DNA of 64,000 bases from Tenebrio molitor (taxonomy: Eukaryota > Arthropoda > Insecta > Coleoptera > Tenebrionidae): contig NC_091049.1 in NCBI RefSeq assembly GCF_963966145.1, forward strand, positions 23,994,001-24,058,000, written 5' to 3'. The stretch's first letter is position 1. Each line of letters opens with the position of its first letter. The translations under genes and the position numbers were made by a program. This document shows positions 34,673 to 43,347 of this stretch, in pieces. The notes under the pieces are model-generated. The model was not told the origin of the DNA, made no database searches, and worked only from the letters and a program-made list of their open reading frames with translations.

Positions 34673-35825
34673 GTATTAGCGGTTGAACTAGGAACTAAAA
34701 GGAGGGTTGGCAACTCTTAGGGAGAGGAGGATGAAGCGGTTCGCGCGCGATGGCCGAAAGGGTATTTCGCTTCTGTTTGGTTTTTCCAAAAGAACACACC
34801 GTGCAAAGAGCGATCCATATTTCAAAATTTGTAAGTTAAACCGTGAATCAATTAGACAAGCGTCCCGGGTAGATATTTTGTGTCCCCGTGAGGAATTCGA
34901 CGTTTTAATCCACCCCGGGTAATTTATCCCAAGTTCGTTGTCTTATTTCTTGGGACCGGGACCACGTAGTAAGGGTGTGTTGTAGATATTTTGTTGCATG
35001 CTGTTTCTTTGGAGAAGCGCCCATTTGTAAATTTTAAGCGTTATCCCTTAAGTTTCTCCCGGAAGAGGCAATTTTCAGGCAATCCGTTAATTTCGAAAAT
35101 TAGTAGCCGTCATCCGAATCGCGTGCCTCCATTTTGTTTTTCTTTCGCTAACATTTTCTAACGGCACTTGATCCGCCATTTTTCGTTTAGCATTGCCAGC
35201 GTTTATCGTATTCGTTATTTATGTTGCTTACTTATATTTGTGACATTTAAAGCGTTTTTTTTAAATTTTATCGTTGTTTAACGTTGCGCTTTGTTTTCTT
35301 TTTATTTTATCTTTGTTTAATGTTGCGCTTTGTTTTGCTGAATTTTATGATCGTTTAATGTTACGCTTCGTTCCATTGAATTAAACTCGGATTTTCTTTG
35401 TGTTGTTGCTAAGCATCGCTAGATTTCGGATGAGTTAAAGTTAAAATGTTGTAAGTACGACACTATGGGAGTTAGGTGACATTCAGGAAGCCGTGGGGTT
35501 GTCTAGTACATCTCTGTGGAGGCCACGGTTAGTTAGGACCGTCGCGGTTCTAGAGACCTCGTGGTTTGTCGGTAAACGGTTGGTTGGGGAAGGCGGACCT
35601 GCTCGTTGCGGCTGTGGAATGCTCATCGTACAGCTCCGAACGCTTCTATCACTCTTTCTTGGTCGGTAAAATAGTCCGACGTTCATTTACCCGAGTATCT
35701 AGAAACGTCGCTGGTCTCAAGCCGATTCAGATTATTCTTCTGAGTCCCTTCGCGGCCGAGAGTTTGTTACCTCAAGCTCGTAAACTCCCGTTGGCGTACC
35801 TTCACCGCGTAGTTCCTAATTTAAC

Positions 35826-36148
35826 ATTGTTTTTGTTCGACACTGTCAGAATTTGAGAATTTGCTCCTCTGTGAACGGATCTTGATAAAATTCACAACTT
35901 GTCAAAACGAAACGTCAAGCAAATTTTAAATGTTTTAGGCGATTTGGAGCTCTTAAAAGGGACTCGTCGAACAAAAAAACGTTGTATTCAACTCGTTCTT
36001 GTGTAAATTGGGCTTTTTTTTTGGCACTCGTGGGTCTTTAAAACGCTTGCTTCAGTCACGTTTTAAACTGGCCCACTCATGCCAAAAAAAGACCAATTTA
36101 CACACGAACTTGTTAAATTAATAACTATTTTGTCATTAATCCAGTTGT
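35826..36148 (+). mobile_element. Hairpin non-autonomous element, copy 2 (TSD TTTTG)
   Basis: Begins TTCGACACTGTCAGAATTTG at about 35837 and ends before TTTTGTCATTAATCC. The uninterrupted sequence in the inverted copy (about 23458-23475) has TTTTTG directly joined to ACATTAATCG, which supports a TTTTG 5-bp duplication. It contains the same GTGTAAATTGGGC stem as the copies at 27706 and 37262. Confidence 0.75.
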
Positions 36149-36149
36149 A

Positions 36150-36610
36150 AAAGATGAGTAATACCTGGGATACGGTTTTTGAAGAGGGTTTTCCATCCGC
36201 CCCACTCTGTAATAACTGCATTATAATTTGTTTACTTGTTTGACAAGCTTTAACCTGTCATTTTGTCTGTCATGTACCTGTTTTTTCTGTTGATTTAAAT
36301 GTTACTGCATTCATCTTGTCGTTTATCTTTGTAATGGACTCAGTTAGTTAATTTACTGTACTCCGTTAAACTTAATTTCTGGTATTTTGGATACGTTTCA
36401 TTTTTAAATCGAAGTTATTACAGGCATTTTAATAAAAGATATTTTGCGTCCCTCACATGTGTGTTTTATTTTGCGGCACTCTTCCAACTGGAACCCTCAT
36501 CGGTCATCGTTTGCATTCCGAACCGTTTCCGCCAAAAGAAAATCATAATCACATTTGTTTCAGTTTGCACAGGTTCGAATATTTGGCGGAAAGAAGTAAT
36601 GTAGTTAGAT
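36150..36610 (+). repeat. FLYWCH/MULE element upstream segment, copy 2
   Basis: The inverted partner of 22960-23455. It leads directly into the FLYWCH-type frame at about 36619, suggesting it is the 5' part of that element. Confidence 0.65.
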
Positions 36611-36618
36611 CATTACAA

Positions 36619-37262
36619 CAATTTTCGAAAAGATAAAGAAACTTCTGTGGGGGTTACATACAGGTGCACCAATAAAAACTGTAAAGCTACAATATCCGAA
36701 CAAGTTCTGTTAAAAACAAACAATTTTCATCATCCCGCTAAAGAAGACTTGTGTGTAAAGGTAAGCTGGTTTTTACTTTAATCGTGTTTTTATACGTTAT
36801 TTTGGTTTCATTTATTCAGTAAATTATATATACACAAAATACCTAGCTATTTGTAATATCGAGTAATCCTCAATTGCTTATTTATTTTTACAGAAAATAC
36901 AAAATGCAATCAAGAGGAGGTTATCCTGTTCTGATTCATGAAATCAAAATTTAAATTCATCAACTGTCATTTTGAGATTATTAGCCAAATTACATACCTA
37001 CGTTGATTACTAAATTAAATCACATTATAAACGGTATCAAGTGGTCAGCGTCATTAGTATTTTTGGTTGCGTACAAAATAAATTCAGAAACAAGCCTTAT
37101 GTGACTTGCCCTGTAGGTATATGGGCTTTTTGTAGTAGCAGTACAGAGCGTACGACTAACGCGCGTGAATCTTTTCACAATAATTTTAATGCAATTTTCT
37201 ATGTTTCGCATCCTGATATTTATAGATTTATTGAAACACAGAAAGATATACAATTAAATATT
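36619..37262 (+). pseudogene. FLYWCH zinc-finger / MULE-type transposase remnant
   Basis: The first exon-like part (36619-36760) encodes a FLYWCH-type finger: VTYRCTNKNCKATI followed by NNFHHP, i.e. C-x4-C with a C-terminal His pair, and ends at a good donor (AAG|GTAAGC). A second part starts after an acceptor at 36893 and stops at about 36941. At 37041-37260 an open frame carries IWAFCSSSTERTTNARESFH and SHPDIYRFIE, the C-terminal signature of FLYWCH-linked MULE transposases. The catalytic middle is missing. A hairpin element is inserted right after it at about 37262. Confidence 0.65.
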
Positions 37263-37558
37263 TTTTTGTTCGACACTGTCAGAATTTGAGAATTTTCTCC
37301 TATGTGAACGGATTTTGATAAATGTCACAACTTGTCAAAACGAAACGTCAAGCTAATTTTAAAGGTTTTAAGCGATTTGGAGCCTTTAAGGGGCTCGTAG
37401 AACAAAAAAACGTTGTATTCAACTCGTTCGTGTGTAAATTGGGCCTTTTTTGGCACTCGTGGGCCTTTAAAACGCTCGTTTCACTCGCGTTTTAAAATGG
37501 CCCACGCGTGCCAAAAAAGGCCCAATTTACACACAAACTCGTCAAATAAACTACTATT
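37262..37558 (+). mobile_element. Hairpin non-autonomous element, copy 3
   Basis: TTCGACACTGTCAGAATTTG at 37268 onward, same order as the copies at 27706 and 35826. The stem GTGTAAATTGGGCC ... GGCCCAATTTACACA is best preserved here, with an inner stem of TTTAAAACGC/GCGTTTTAAA. Confidence 0.78.
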
Positions 37559-37657
37559 TTGCGCGATTGTACTCTATTTGCTTGTTTACCACGTCTGTTT
37601 CCAAGACGGTAAGCTCTGTTTACTCGTTGCTAACGACGGTAAGTAATTTTTGGTGTT

Positions 37658-38587
37658 CTAGAACGGTAAGTAAAGTTTATTTAAAATTAACCGATTATTA
37701 TAATAATTTTTATATAGACAGAAGTTGAAGACAAGATGTGGGGGCACTTTCTGGAAACTCATAAAGCTCTTGTAGTCGGCTTTCCTTGGCGCTGCAATGA
37801 GCAAACTTGCCGCGACATTGGCATTGTCAAAATTTTCATACCCCGCATTTTCATTGTCTTCTTGATTAGGTACACATTGAGGTTGTTGGTTTCGAAAATT
37901 CTTCATTTATGTAGACAGAAGTTGAAGACAAGATGTTAGCACTTTCTGGAAACTCACACGGCTCTTGTAGTCGGCTTTCCTTGGCGCTGCAACGAAATAG
38001 CATTTTAGCAAACTTGCCGCGACATTGGCATTGTCAAAATTTTCATACCCCGCATTTTCCTTGTCTTCTTGATTACACATTGAGATCGTTGGTTTCGAAA
38101 ATTCTTCATTTATGTAGACGGAAGTTGAAGACAAGATGTTAGCACTTTCTGGAAACTCACACGGCTCTTGTAGTCGGCCTACCTTGCCGCTGCAACGAAA
38201 CAATTTTAGTAACAGACTTGCCGCGACATTAGAATTGTCAAAATGTTCATACCCCGGATTTTCCTTGTCTTCTTGATTACATATTGAGTTCGTTGGTTTC
38301 GAAAATTCTTGATTTATGTAGACACAAGTTGAAGACAAGATGTTAGCACTTTCTGGAAACTCACACGGCTCTTGTGGTCGGCATTCCTTGCAGCTGCAAT
38401 GAAATAATATTAGTGAACTTGCCGCGATATTAGTATTATCAAAATTTTCATACCTCAAATTTTCCTTGTCTTCTTAATTGCACGTTGAGGTCGTTAGTTT
38501 CAAAAATTCTTGATTTGTGACGCACCACACATTCAAAGTTTCTTCTACAACATCCACTTCGTTTTCACAATCACTAATATCACTCAT
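37658..38587 (-). pseudogene. Virus-like element ORF: acidic N-terminus plus about 68-aa tandem repeats
   Basis: The minus strand from ATG at 38587 (MSDISDCENEVDVVEE) starts two bases after the stop of the upstream gene. Codon 38 is a TAA in a position where the repeats have CAA, so the frame is broken by one nonsense change. Beyond it the frame contains repeats with the motif EDKEN..YE.FDN.N.AAS and PCEFPESANILSST. On DNA level there are four units beginning at about 37717, 37914, 38117 and 38321, with periods of about 197, 203 and 204 bp; the 204-bp unit keeps the frame, the others shift it. I do not recognise a family. Cys- and acid-rich repeats suggest a structural or interaction role, which is only a guess. 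Confidence 0.6.
37717..38520. repeat. Four tandem copies of a roughly 200-bp coding unit
   Basis: Each unit begins GACAGAAGTTGAAGACAAGATG or a close variant and contains CACTTTCTGGAAACTCA and CTTGTCTTCTTGATTA. Copy-to-copy identity is high, so the expansion is recent relative to the decay of the neighbouring genes. Confidence 0.88.
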
Positions 38588-38588
38588 T

Positions 38589-38900
38589 TTACTGCTTGTT
38601 TTTCAACACAACTGGCGAAATTTTTGATAACCACTTTATTTGATATTGAACATCATCTGGTAGTAATGTAGATGGGAAGGGAGGAGCAAAAACGTAATGA
38701 GCCATTTTATTATTTTTTAAAATTGCCAATTCTTTCGGTATAAATTTATTATTGGTAATTTTAAATCCTTGAATATCTATTAGTACCATATTTCTTTGAT
38801 CCATAATACAACTTTTTTCGCACTCTATCACAAATCGTACTATAGATGGACACACTACACTGAATATTGGTTTGGTAACAAATGTTTTTAAATTATCCAT
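38589..38900 (-). CDS. 'DIQGF' exonuclease-like ORF of Polinton/adintovirus-type elements (truncated)
   Basis: A 103-residue frame with VLIDIQGF (about 40-47), FIPKELAI (53-60) and FAPPFPSTLLP, followed by a WL block. This combination is known to me from ORFs linked to Maverick/Polinton-like and related elements in arthropods, with a presumed RNase H-fold exonuclease N-terminus; the acidic DI pair would be a catalytic position. Related proteins continue with an HHGI-W-G type motif and further sequence; here the frame ends just before that, so it is short. Start ATG is at 38900; the next gene begins right after its stop. Confidence 0.6.
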   Translation of the reverse strand: MDNLKTFVTKPIFSVVCPSIVRFVIECEKSCIMDQRNMVLIDIQGFKITNNKFIPKELAILKNNKMAHYVFAPPFPSTLLPDDVQYQIKWLSKISPVVLKNKQ

Positions 38901-39077
38901 TATTATGTCTTTATATTCTTATAATTTCCTCCTCTCCCTTTTCTACTCTTTACAACATTAAATTTTATTATTAAGTATATTCAAATGAAACATTCTTAAT
39001 TTTTTATAATACTTTTATTATATACATAAGAAAACATTAATTATTACATACATTGTTTTATTACATTAATATTATAT

Positions 39078-39383
39078 TTAAAAAAAATTTCTTCTGCTTG
39101 ATCCAGTTAGGGTTCCATTTCCCGAATGTGATAGCTCGGATGATTGTTGTGGTGGTTGTGGTGTTGATTGTTGGGGTGGTGGTTGTGGTGTTGATTGTTG
39201 TGGCAAATGATCATTTGAGGAATATGATGAATCACAAAATTCATTATAATCATGATGATTATATGATAAATTTTGATAAGTTTCCTCTCCTCTACACCGC
39301 CTTAAATGTCTATTCAAATGTTTCAGTTTTAAACGGTGTCCTTCATTCTTAGGACAGGTCACCCAACGTTCTTCTTCAAGCAT
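39078..39383 (-). CDS. CHHC zinc-finger protein (GTSF1/U11-48K type), virus-like element
   Basis: A 101-residue frame from ATG at 39383. Residues of about 10-30 read CPKNEGHRLKLKHLNRHLRRC, i.e. C-x5-H-x9-H-x3-C, exactly the CHHC spacing of GTSF1 (Asterix), U11-48K and Trm13 fingers. GTSF1 proteins work with PIWI in transposon silencing and bind tRNA-like RNA. The rest is low-complexity: Tyr/Asn/Asp/Ser, then a QSTPQPP repeat (about residues 62-80). It lies between the major capsid gene and the DIQGF ORF in the same orientation, so it belongs to the viral cassette. One finger only is present; GTSF1 usually has two. The function in the element is unknown. Confidence 0.72.
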   Translation of the reverse strand: MLEEERWVTCPKNEGHRLKLKHLNRHLRRCRGEETYQNLSYNHHDYNEFCDSSYSSNDHLPQQSTPQPPPQQSTPQPPQQSSELSHSGNGTLTGSSRRNFF

Positions 39384-39470
39384 CTTGATAAGACTGCTTT
39401 GCAGATTCTTCTTTCGAATTATTTATTTCATTTACACATTATTCGCTTAACCTACACAAGTATTTTGGTT

Positions 39471-40648
39471 TTACATCTGTCTTACTGCTTTTGTTGCCGG
39501 ATTATATGTAAAAATTCGATCATTAATCAACAAAGCATGTGTCATAGTGTTGGCAGGCATTGGAGTACCAGTATCAAATTCTACTCGTACTGTTACTGCT
39601 TGCGTTTGAAAACCTAATTTTTGTTTTGAGCAATCAACAGCAATTAAAGGATATTTGTTTTTAAACTCTTCGGGAGTTATATCTGTTTCTGTTTTTTCTC
39701 CAAAATAATAACTTGTTCGAAATTGAGCAAACATTTCATATAGTGTAGAATACTGATTATTGTTGAAGTTATTATTCACATTTTCATATGGAAATCTTTC
39801 ATTATTTAAGTAAATTCTGATATTGTTAAAGTCACACTTATCAAATTGACTATTATTTTTCTTAAATTGTCCTGCTCTATTTGTTTGGAATCCCAGAGTA
39901 ACATATCTTGGAGATTCTAATTTGGTTGCTGTTTTAATCGTATACGAATGTTTACTTATATCTTGTAATGCTGGAAAACTATGCAATTCCCATGTACGAT
40001 GCGCAACCTGTATGTCTTTTCCTTTTTTAATCAAATCTGCCATCGCAGCTTCTTGTCTTAAACCAGGTATTATATGTGGTACTCTCCATGCTATTTTGTT
40101 TATGATAACTTTTGCTTTTTCATCAGAAGTAGATATTAAAGCATCAACATCACTATTGCTTCGAATCAATACTAGTTCTTGAGCGGTTTGAACCATCACT
40201 TTTTTATAATCTTCAGCAAATCCAAATATCATCTTTAAAGGAATACAAGCACTAAATTTTCCATTTTCGACAATCTTACTATCACTCGTAGGAAACCATC
40301 CGGCGTTTTGATATTTTAAACTTTCACTCGCATTAAATGATACTATCCTGGTTTTATATTTGTATCTATTGTGCGTCCGTTAACTTCTAAACGAATTTCA
40401 CTAAACAAATCTAATATTCCATTATTCACAAATTTAGTGGTTGTTGCGGGGGGTTGAGCAGGCTCATCTTTTACGAGTAGACCTTCACAATAAATATAAC
40501 TTTCACTAGGTAATGTAGCCAAATCTTCAGGTAAATTAATTCTTATTTCATCATTATTATTAAACCTAGATGTATAAGATTCATGAGTTTGTACCTTATA
40601 TCCAGCAATCGATTCATCTATGATAACTCCTTCATTGACGTTCAACAT
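39471..40648 (-). pseudogene. Polinton/adintovirus-type major capsid protein (double jelly-roll), frameshifted
   Basis: The N-terminal part starts at ATG 40648 with NVNEGVIIDESIAGY and includes TTKFVNNGILDLFSEIRLEV, then stops at 40343. The C-terminal part (39471 to about 40340 in another frame) contains NAGW, MIFGFAEDYKK, TWELHSFPAL, LESPRYVTLGFQT and IAVDCSKQ. This order is the signature of the hexon-like double-jelly-roll capsid protein of Polintons/Mavericks. Between the parts, at about 40335-40350, a frame change and what looks like a small deletion break the gene. The capsid would assemble as pseudohexameric trimers in the virion. The start overlaps the small basic ORF by 17 bases. Confidence 0.85.
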
Positions 40649-40805
40649 TTTCAAACAACGTTAACCCAAGTGATTTTAAAAACCGTTTGTTTTCCTTGCT
40701 TAATACTCGTTGCAAGTTTCTCTTCCTACTAACTTTTCTTCGAACTGCATATTCCTTTTTATGCGGTTTGCACTTCACTGATAATTTATTAAAAATAATA
40801 CTCAT
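40632..40805 (-). CDS. Small basic protein (57 aa) upstream of the major capsid gene
   Basis: ATG at 40805-40803 overlaps the stop of the preceding penton-like gene (TAATG) and its own stop lies inside the start of the capsid gene. The product starts MSIIFNKLSVKCKPHKK, is rich in Lys/Arg, and has LSKENKRFLKSLGL near its end. It is intact. A short ORF at this place appears in related arthropod elements as far as I recall. Function unknown; a DNA- or scaffold-binding role is a guess. Confidence 0.6.
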   Translation of the reverse strand: MSIIFNKLSVKCKPHKKEYAVRRKVSRKRNLQRVLSKENKRFLKSLGLTLFENVERQ

Positions 40806-42073
40806 TATTGATTATCCGTCATCAAATGTACACCAACAGTTACGGTTTCGTTTCTAAAATTGGTCAACTCACCATCTTGATCTCTTATTTTAAGGGTTAT
40901 GTTTCTAATTGTATTTACACTGACTGGTAGATAAATTACATGTTCTGGAGATTCTACAATTTTAAAACCTGGAGGTACATTAGGAAAAAATTGATGAATT
41001 ATATGTGCTGGTTTCCCATTTTGAAAACTACTAACAGTTATGTTACATTCTACACATATAGAATTTATTTTCATTATATCTGCTATAGGGTATTCATTTT
41101 AAACGTTGGGTAAAGTTGTAAACGCAAAACACCATAAATTACGAAAGCGGCAAATTTTCATTGTATCGGTACCGTAAAGTAGGAATCCCTCTGATCATAT
41201 AAAACTGTTACCACGTCGTACTTTCACCATCTTATCGACGAGCAAAAGAAAGAGACGTTAAAATATCCACAAGTAAAAAAAAAATTAAAACACATTTTGT
41301 GATCAGTGACCAAAAAAATGTAAAGAGATTGTTAATTTTAAATAATGTATTTAACAAATAAGATTACTTAATAAAGAAATAAGAGTAATTAGTAAAGTAT
41401 CCATTACATGTATCTTTTAAAGTAAAAAATAAATAATAAAATACGTAAACAAATAAAAAATTAATCGTCATCTGAATCAAATTCACTAGATGATTCACAA
41501 GTATTGGCAACAAATGTTAATGGTCTTCTAAAAGTTGATCTCGATCCCACTATTCTTTAATTTTGGACCCGAATATATTGAACACAGTTTTAGATTCACT
41601 GAGTTTCGGACAAGTGTCAAAGCAGACAAGTTTTATTACAAAACCCAACATTTAAAATGAATGCACTATATCTCATCCGAATCATGTGATTGATTCTTTC
41701 TTAACAGTTTCTTCCCAAATCCCAATATAGGTGCAATCGTATTTGGTTTCGTAAAATCTACATCTTCTGTTGCTTTAATGTGACAATGTAAAGTATTATT
41801 ATTTGCCTTAATGTCCAGGAAACTTTTTGGAAACAATTTCCCTGTAGCATCTTGTAAATATTTGTTTATATCTTGTAGTTGATAACATCCTGTTGGTATT
41901 GTGAACTGTTTATATCCAAAATAAAATTTATTACATCCATCTTGAATATTAGGTATTGAATTATAAACTTCAAAGTTCGTTAAACCCAAAGTGCACTTTT
42001 TATTACTCGCATTAATTGGAGGATTAAAATCAGACGATAAAATAGATGAACGACCTGTTAATACGAAGAACAT
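40805..42073 (-). pseudogene. Penton-like minor capsid protein, split by an insertion
   Basis: The N-terminal part (42073-41666) starts MFFVLTGRSSILSSDFNPPI and includes LGLTNFEVYNSIPNI, FTIPTGCYQLQDINKYL and ILGFGKKLL. The C-terminal part (about 41091-40805) carries INSICVECNI, FFPNVPPGFKIVE, VIYLPVSV and RDQDGELTNFR. Together these are the conserved blocks of the minor (penton-like, jelly-roll) capsid protein of Maverick/adintovirus-type elements. The two parts are separated by the 571-bp inverted-repeat element at 41092-41662. Both halves are otherwise well preserved, so the insertion may be the main lesion. Confidence 0.8.
41092..41662. mobile_element. 571-bp terminal-inverted-repeat element inside the penton-like gene
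   Basis: The left end ATTCATTTTAAACGTTGGGT is matched at the right end (reverse complement ATTCATTTTAAATGTTGGGT), one change in 20. The target duplication is unclear: TATAG-like sequence is present on both sides, but I cannot define it. A short minus-strand frame (about 41555-41461) ends in ESSSEFDSDDD and a stop. The family is not recognised. Confidence 0.78.
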
Positions 42074-42110
42074 TTTTTCTCACCACTTTAACTTCAAATG
42101 ATTACATTAT

Positions 42111-42506
42111 TTATACTGCATGAGTATATAAACATTTTAAACATAAATGTCCACAGTTATTTGTATCATAATTTTGAAATCTATCATAAGTATATTTTAT
42201 GCGGTTCTGTTTTTTATCACTCTGAACATAATGTATTACCTCTCTCGGAGGAAGTAAGTTTCCCATACTGTCAAAATATAAAATTTCACTTTTTAATTTT
42301 ATATATGCTGTCCAATGTGTTCCAGGTTCGTTCTTATCATCCAAGTTTATAATACCGGTTTCTTTGGATTTTATACGTTTTGGTAAACCGTTACGCATAA
42401 ATATTCCTCTAAAATTTGGTATATTTAATATTATTACATATCGTAATAATTCCACGTTACTCAATGCATGACGTGGTAATTTTATCGGTAGTTTTTTTGA
42501 TACCAT
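42111..42506 (-). CDS. Adenovirus-type (adenain-like) maturation protease, intact
   Basis: A 131-residue frame from ATG at 42506 (MVSKKLPIKLPRHALSN). It shows the C5 Cys-protease pattern in order: GTHWTAY with the catalytic His, YFDSMGN with the acidic partner, and FQNYDTNNCGHLCL with the oxyanion Gln and catalytic Cys. LNIPNFRGIFMRNGLP is a second family block. Length is normal for Polinton proteases, shorter than adenain. It would cleave capsid precursors. It overlaps the end of the PLA2-pX gene by 25 bases. All catalytic residues are present, in contrast to the broken capsid genes. Confidence 0.85.
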   Translation of the reverse strand: MVSKKLPIKLPRHALSNVELLRYVIILNIPNFRGIFMRNGLPKRIKSKETGIINLDDKNEPGTHWTAYIKLKSEILYFDSMGNLLPPREVIHYVQSDKKQNRIKYTYDRFQNYDTNNCGHLCLKCLYTHAV

Positions 42507-43222
42507 TGATATGGTCCAACATATAGTCCTTTTCCTTGTCTACGCTTTTTTCTTTTCTTACGCATTCCTTTTCCTTTCGTAATCGATGAAATGGTTTCCA
42601 TTGCTTTGTTATGTCTTTGAGTTTCTTCCAACAGTTGTTTATCGGATTTTGCCTTATTTATAGCAGTCGCGATTCCTGCTGCACCTCCACCTAACGCTCC
42701 AAGCGCCCCAAGCAGGGGAAGAAGAAATGGTAAAAATCCACGACTTTTTGGTGCAACCAATATACGACCTCTTTTACTTTTTTTGCTTCTTTTACTTCTT
42801 TTCCGTGAACCCATTCCTAATTTTACTTTAGCCTTCATTATACCTAACACTGTTGCTGCCGCTGCTTTTTCACTAAAACTAGAATCTTTTGCTTTGAGAC
42901 GTTCTCTTGCTTTCTCAATTAAAACTTTATCTGCTTCGTGTCTTTTATTTAAATCTATTGTTTCGGAGTAGGCTATATCATAAACTTTACAAACCGAATC
43001 TAACAAATTTACACCACTATCACCTCGAGCAAGTCGTTTTGTCAACTTCGTACCTGGACCACAAAAATTATATCCTGGTAGATGTAATTCTATCGGAAGT
43101 TTATCAATCAATTTATTAACTATAGCACTTCCTTTCTTCAAGACAACACCCTTACGTTTAACATCTTTTGTTCTATTGAACATATTATATACTTTCATTA
43201 TGTTGAGTGAATCGAACACCAT
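42482..43222 (-). CDS. PLA2 (parvovirus VP1-like) fused to adenovirus pX-like segment; PLA2 His lost
   Basis: I chose ATG 43222 (MVFDSLNIMKVYN); ATG 43198 is the alternative. LHLPGYNFCGPGTKLTKRL has the PLA2 calcium-loop pattern (YxFxGPG), followed by LLDSVCKVYDIAYSETID. In parvoviral and Polinton PLA2 the pair is HD; here it reads YD, so the catalytic His is replaced by Tyr. The later DLNKRHEADK block is normal. After a basic stretch (SRKRSKRSKKSKRGR) comes the hydrophobic FLPFLLPLLGALGALGGGAA segment with a Lys/Arg-rich tail ending YVGPYQW, matching the pX/mu-type membrane-active proteins of adintoviruses. The protein normally helps endosomal escape and genome condensation. The frame is intact, but lipase activity is not expected. 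Confidence 0.8.
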   Translation of the reverse strand: MVFDSLNIMKVYNMFNRTKDVKRKGVVLKKGSAIVNKLIDKLPIELHLPGYNFCGPGTKLTKRLARGDSGVNLLDSVCKVYDIAYSETIDLNKRHEADKVLIEKARERLKAKDSSFSEKAAAATVLGIMKAKVKLGMGSRKRSKRSKKSKRGRILVAPKSRGFLPFLLPLLGALGALGGGAAGIATAINKAKSDKQLLEETQRHNKAMETISSITKGKGMRKKRKKRRQGKGLYVGPYQWYQKNYR

Positions 43223-43347
43223 CAACTGACACTTTTCACACAAACATTCATCCTATATACATAATATAATACATTAAACAAACCAACTTTAGAATAATTT
43301 TCATTTATTCATAGATTACAACAACAGTTATAAAAACAAAAACTCCT

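Larger units (their letters stand above)
31285..35825 (+). repeat. GC-rich interspersed repeat, copy 2, split by solo LTR D
   Basis: Parts 31285-31356 and 34673-35825 match the minus strand of 23470-24773. The intervening 31357-34672 is an LTR insertion. The right part includes the GTCCCCGTGAGGAATTC and GCGCTTTGTTT blocks shared with copy 1 and ends near AACATTG. Confidence 0.7.

Noticed and set aside
38901..39077. Possible extra gene between the DIQGF ORF and the CHHC ORF
   Set aside because: The 177-bp gap is very AT-rich with no frame of use; it is more likely a terminator/promoter spacer.
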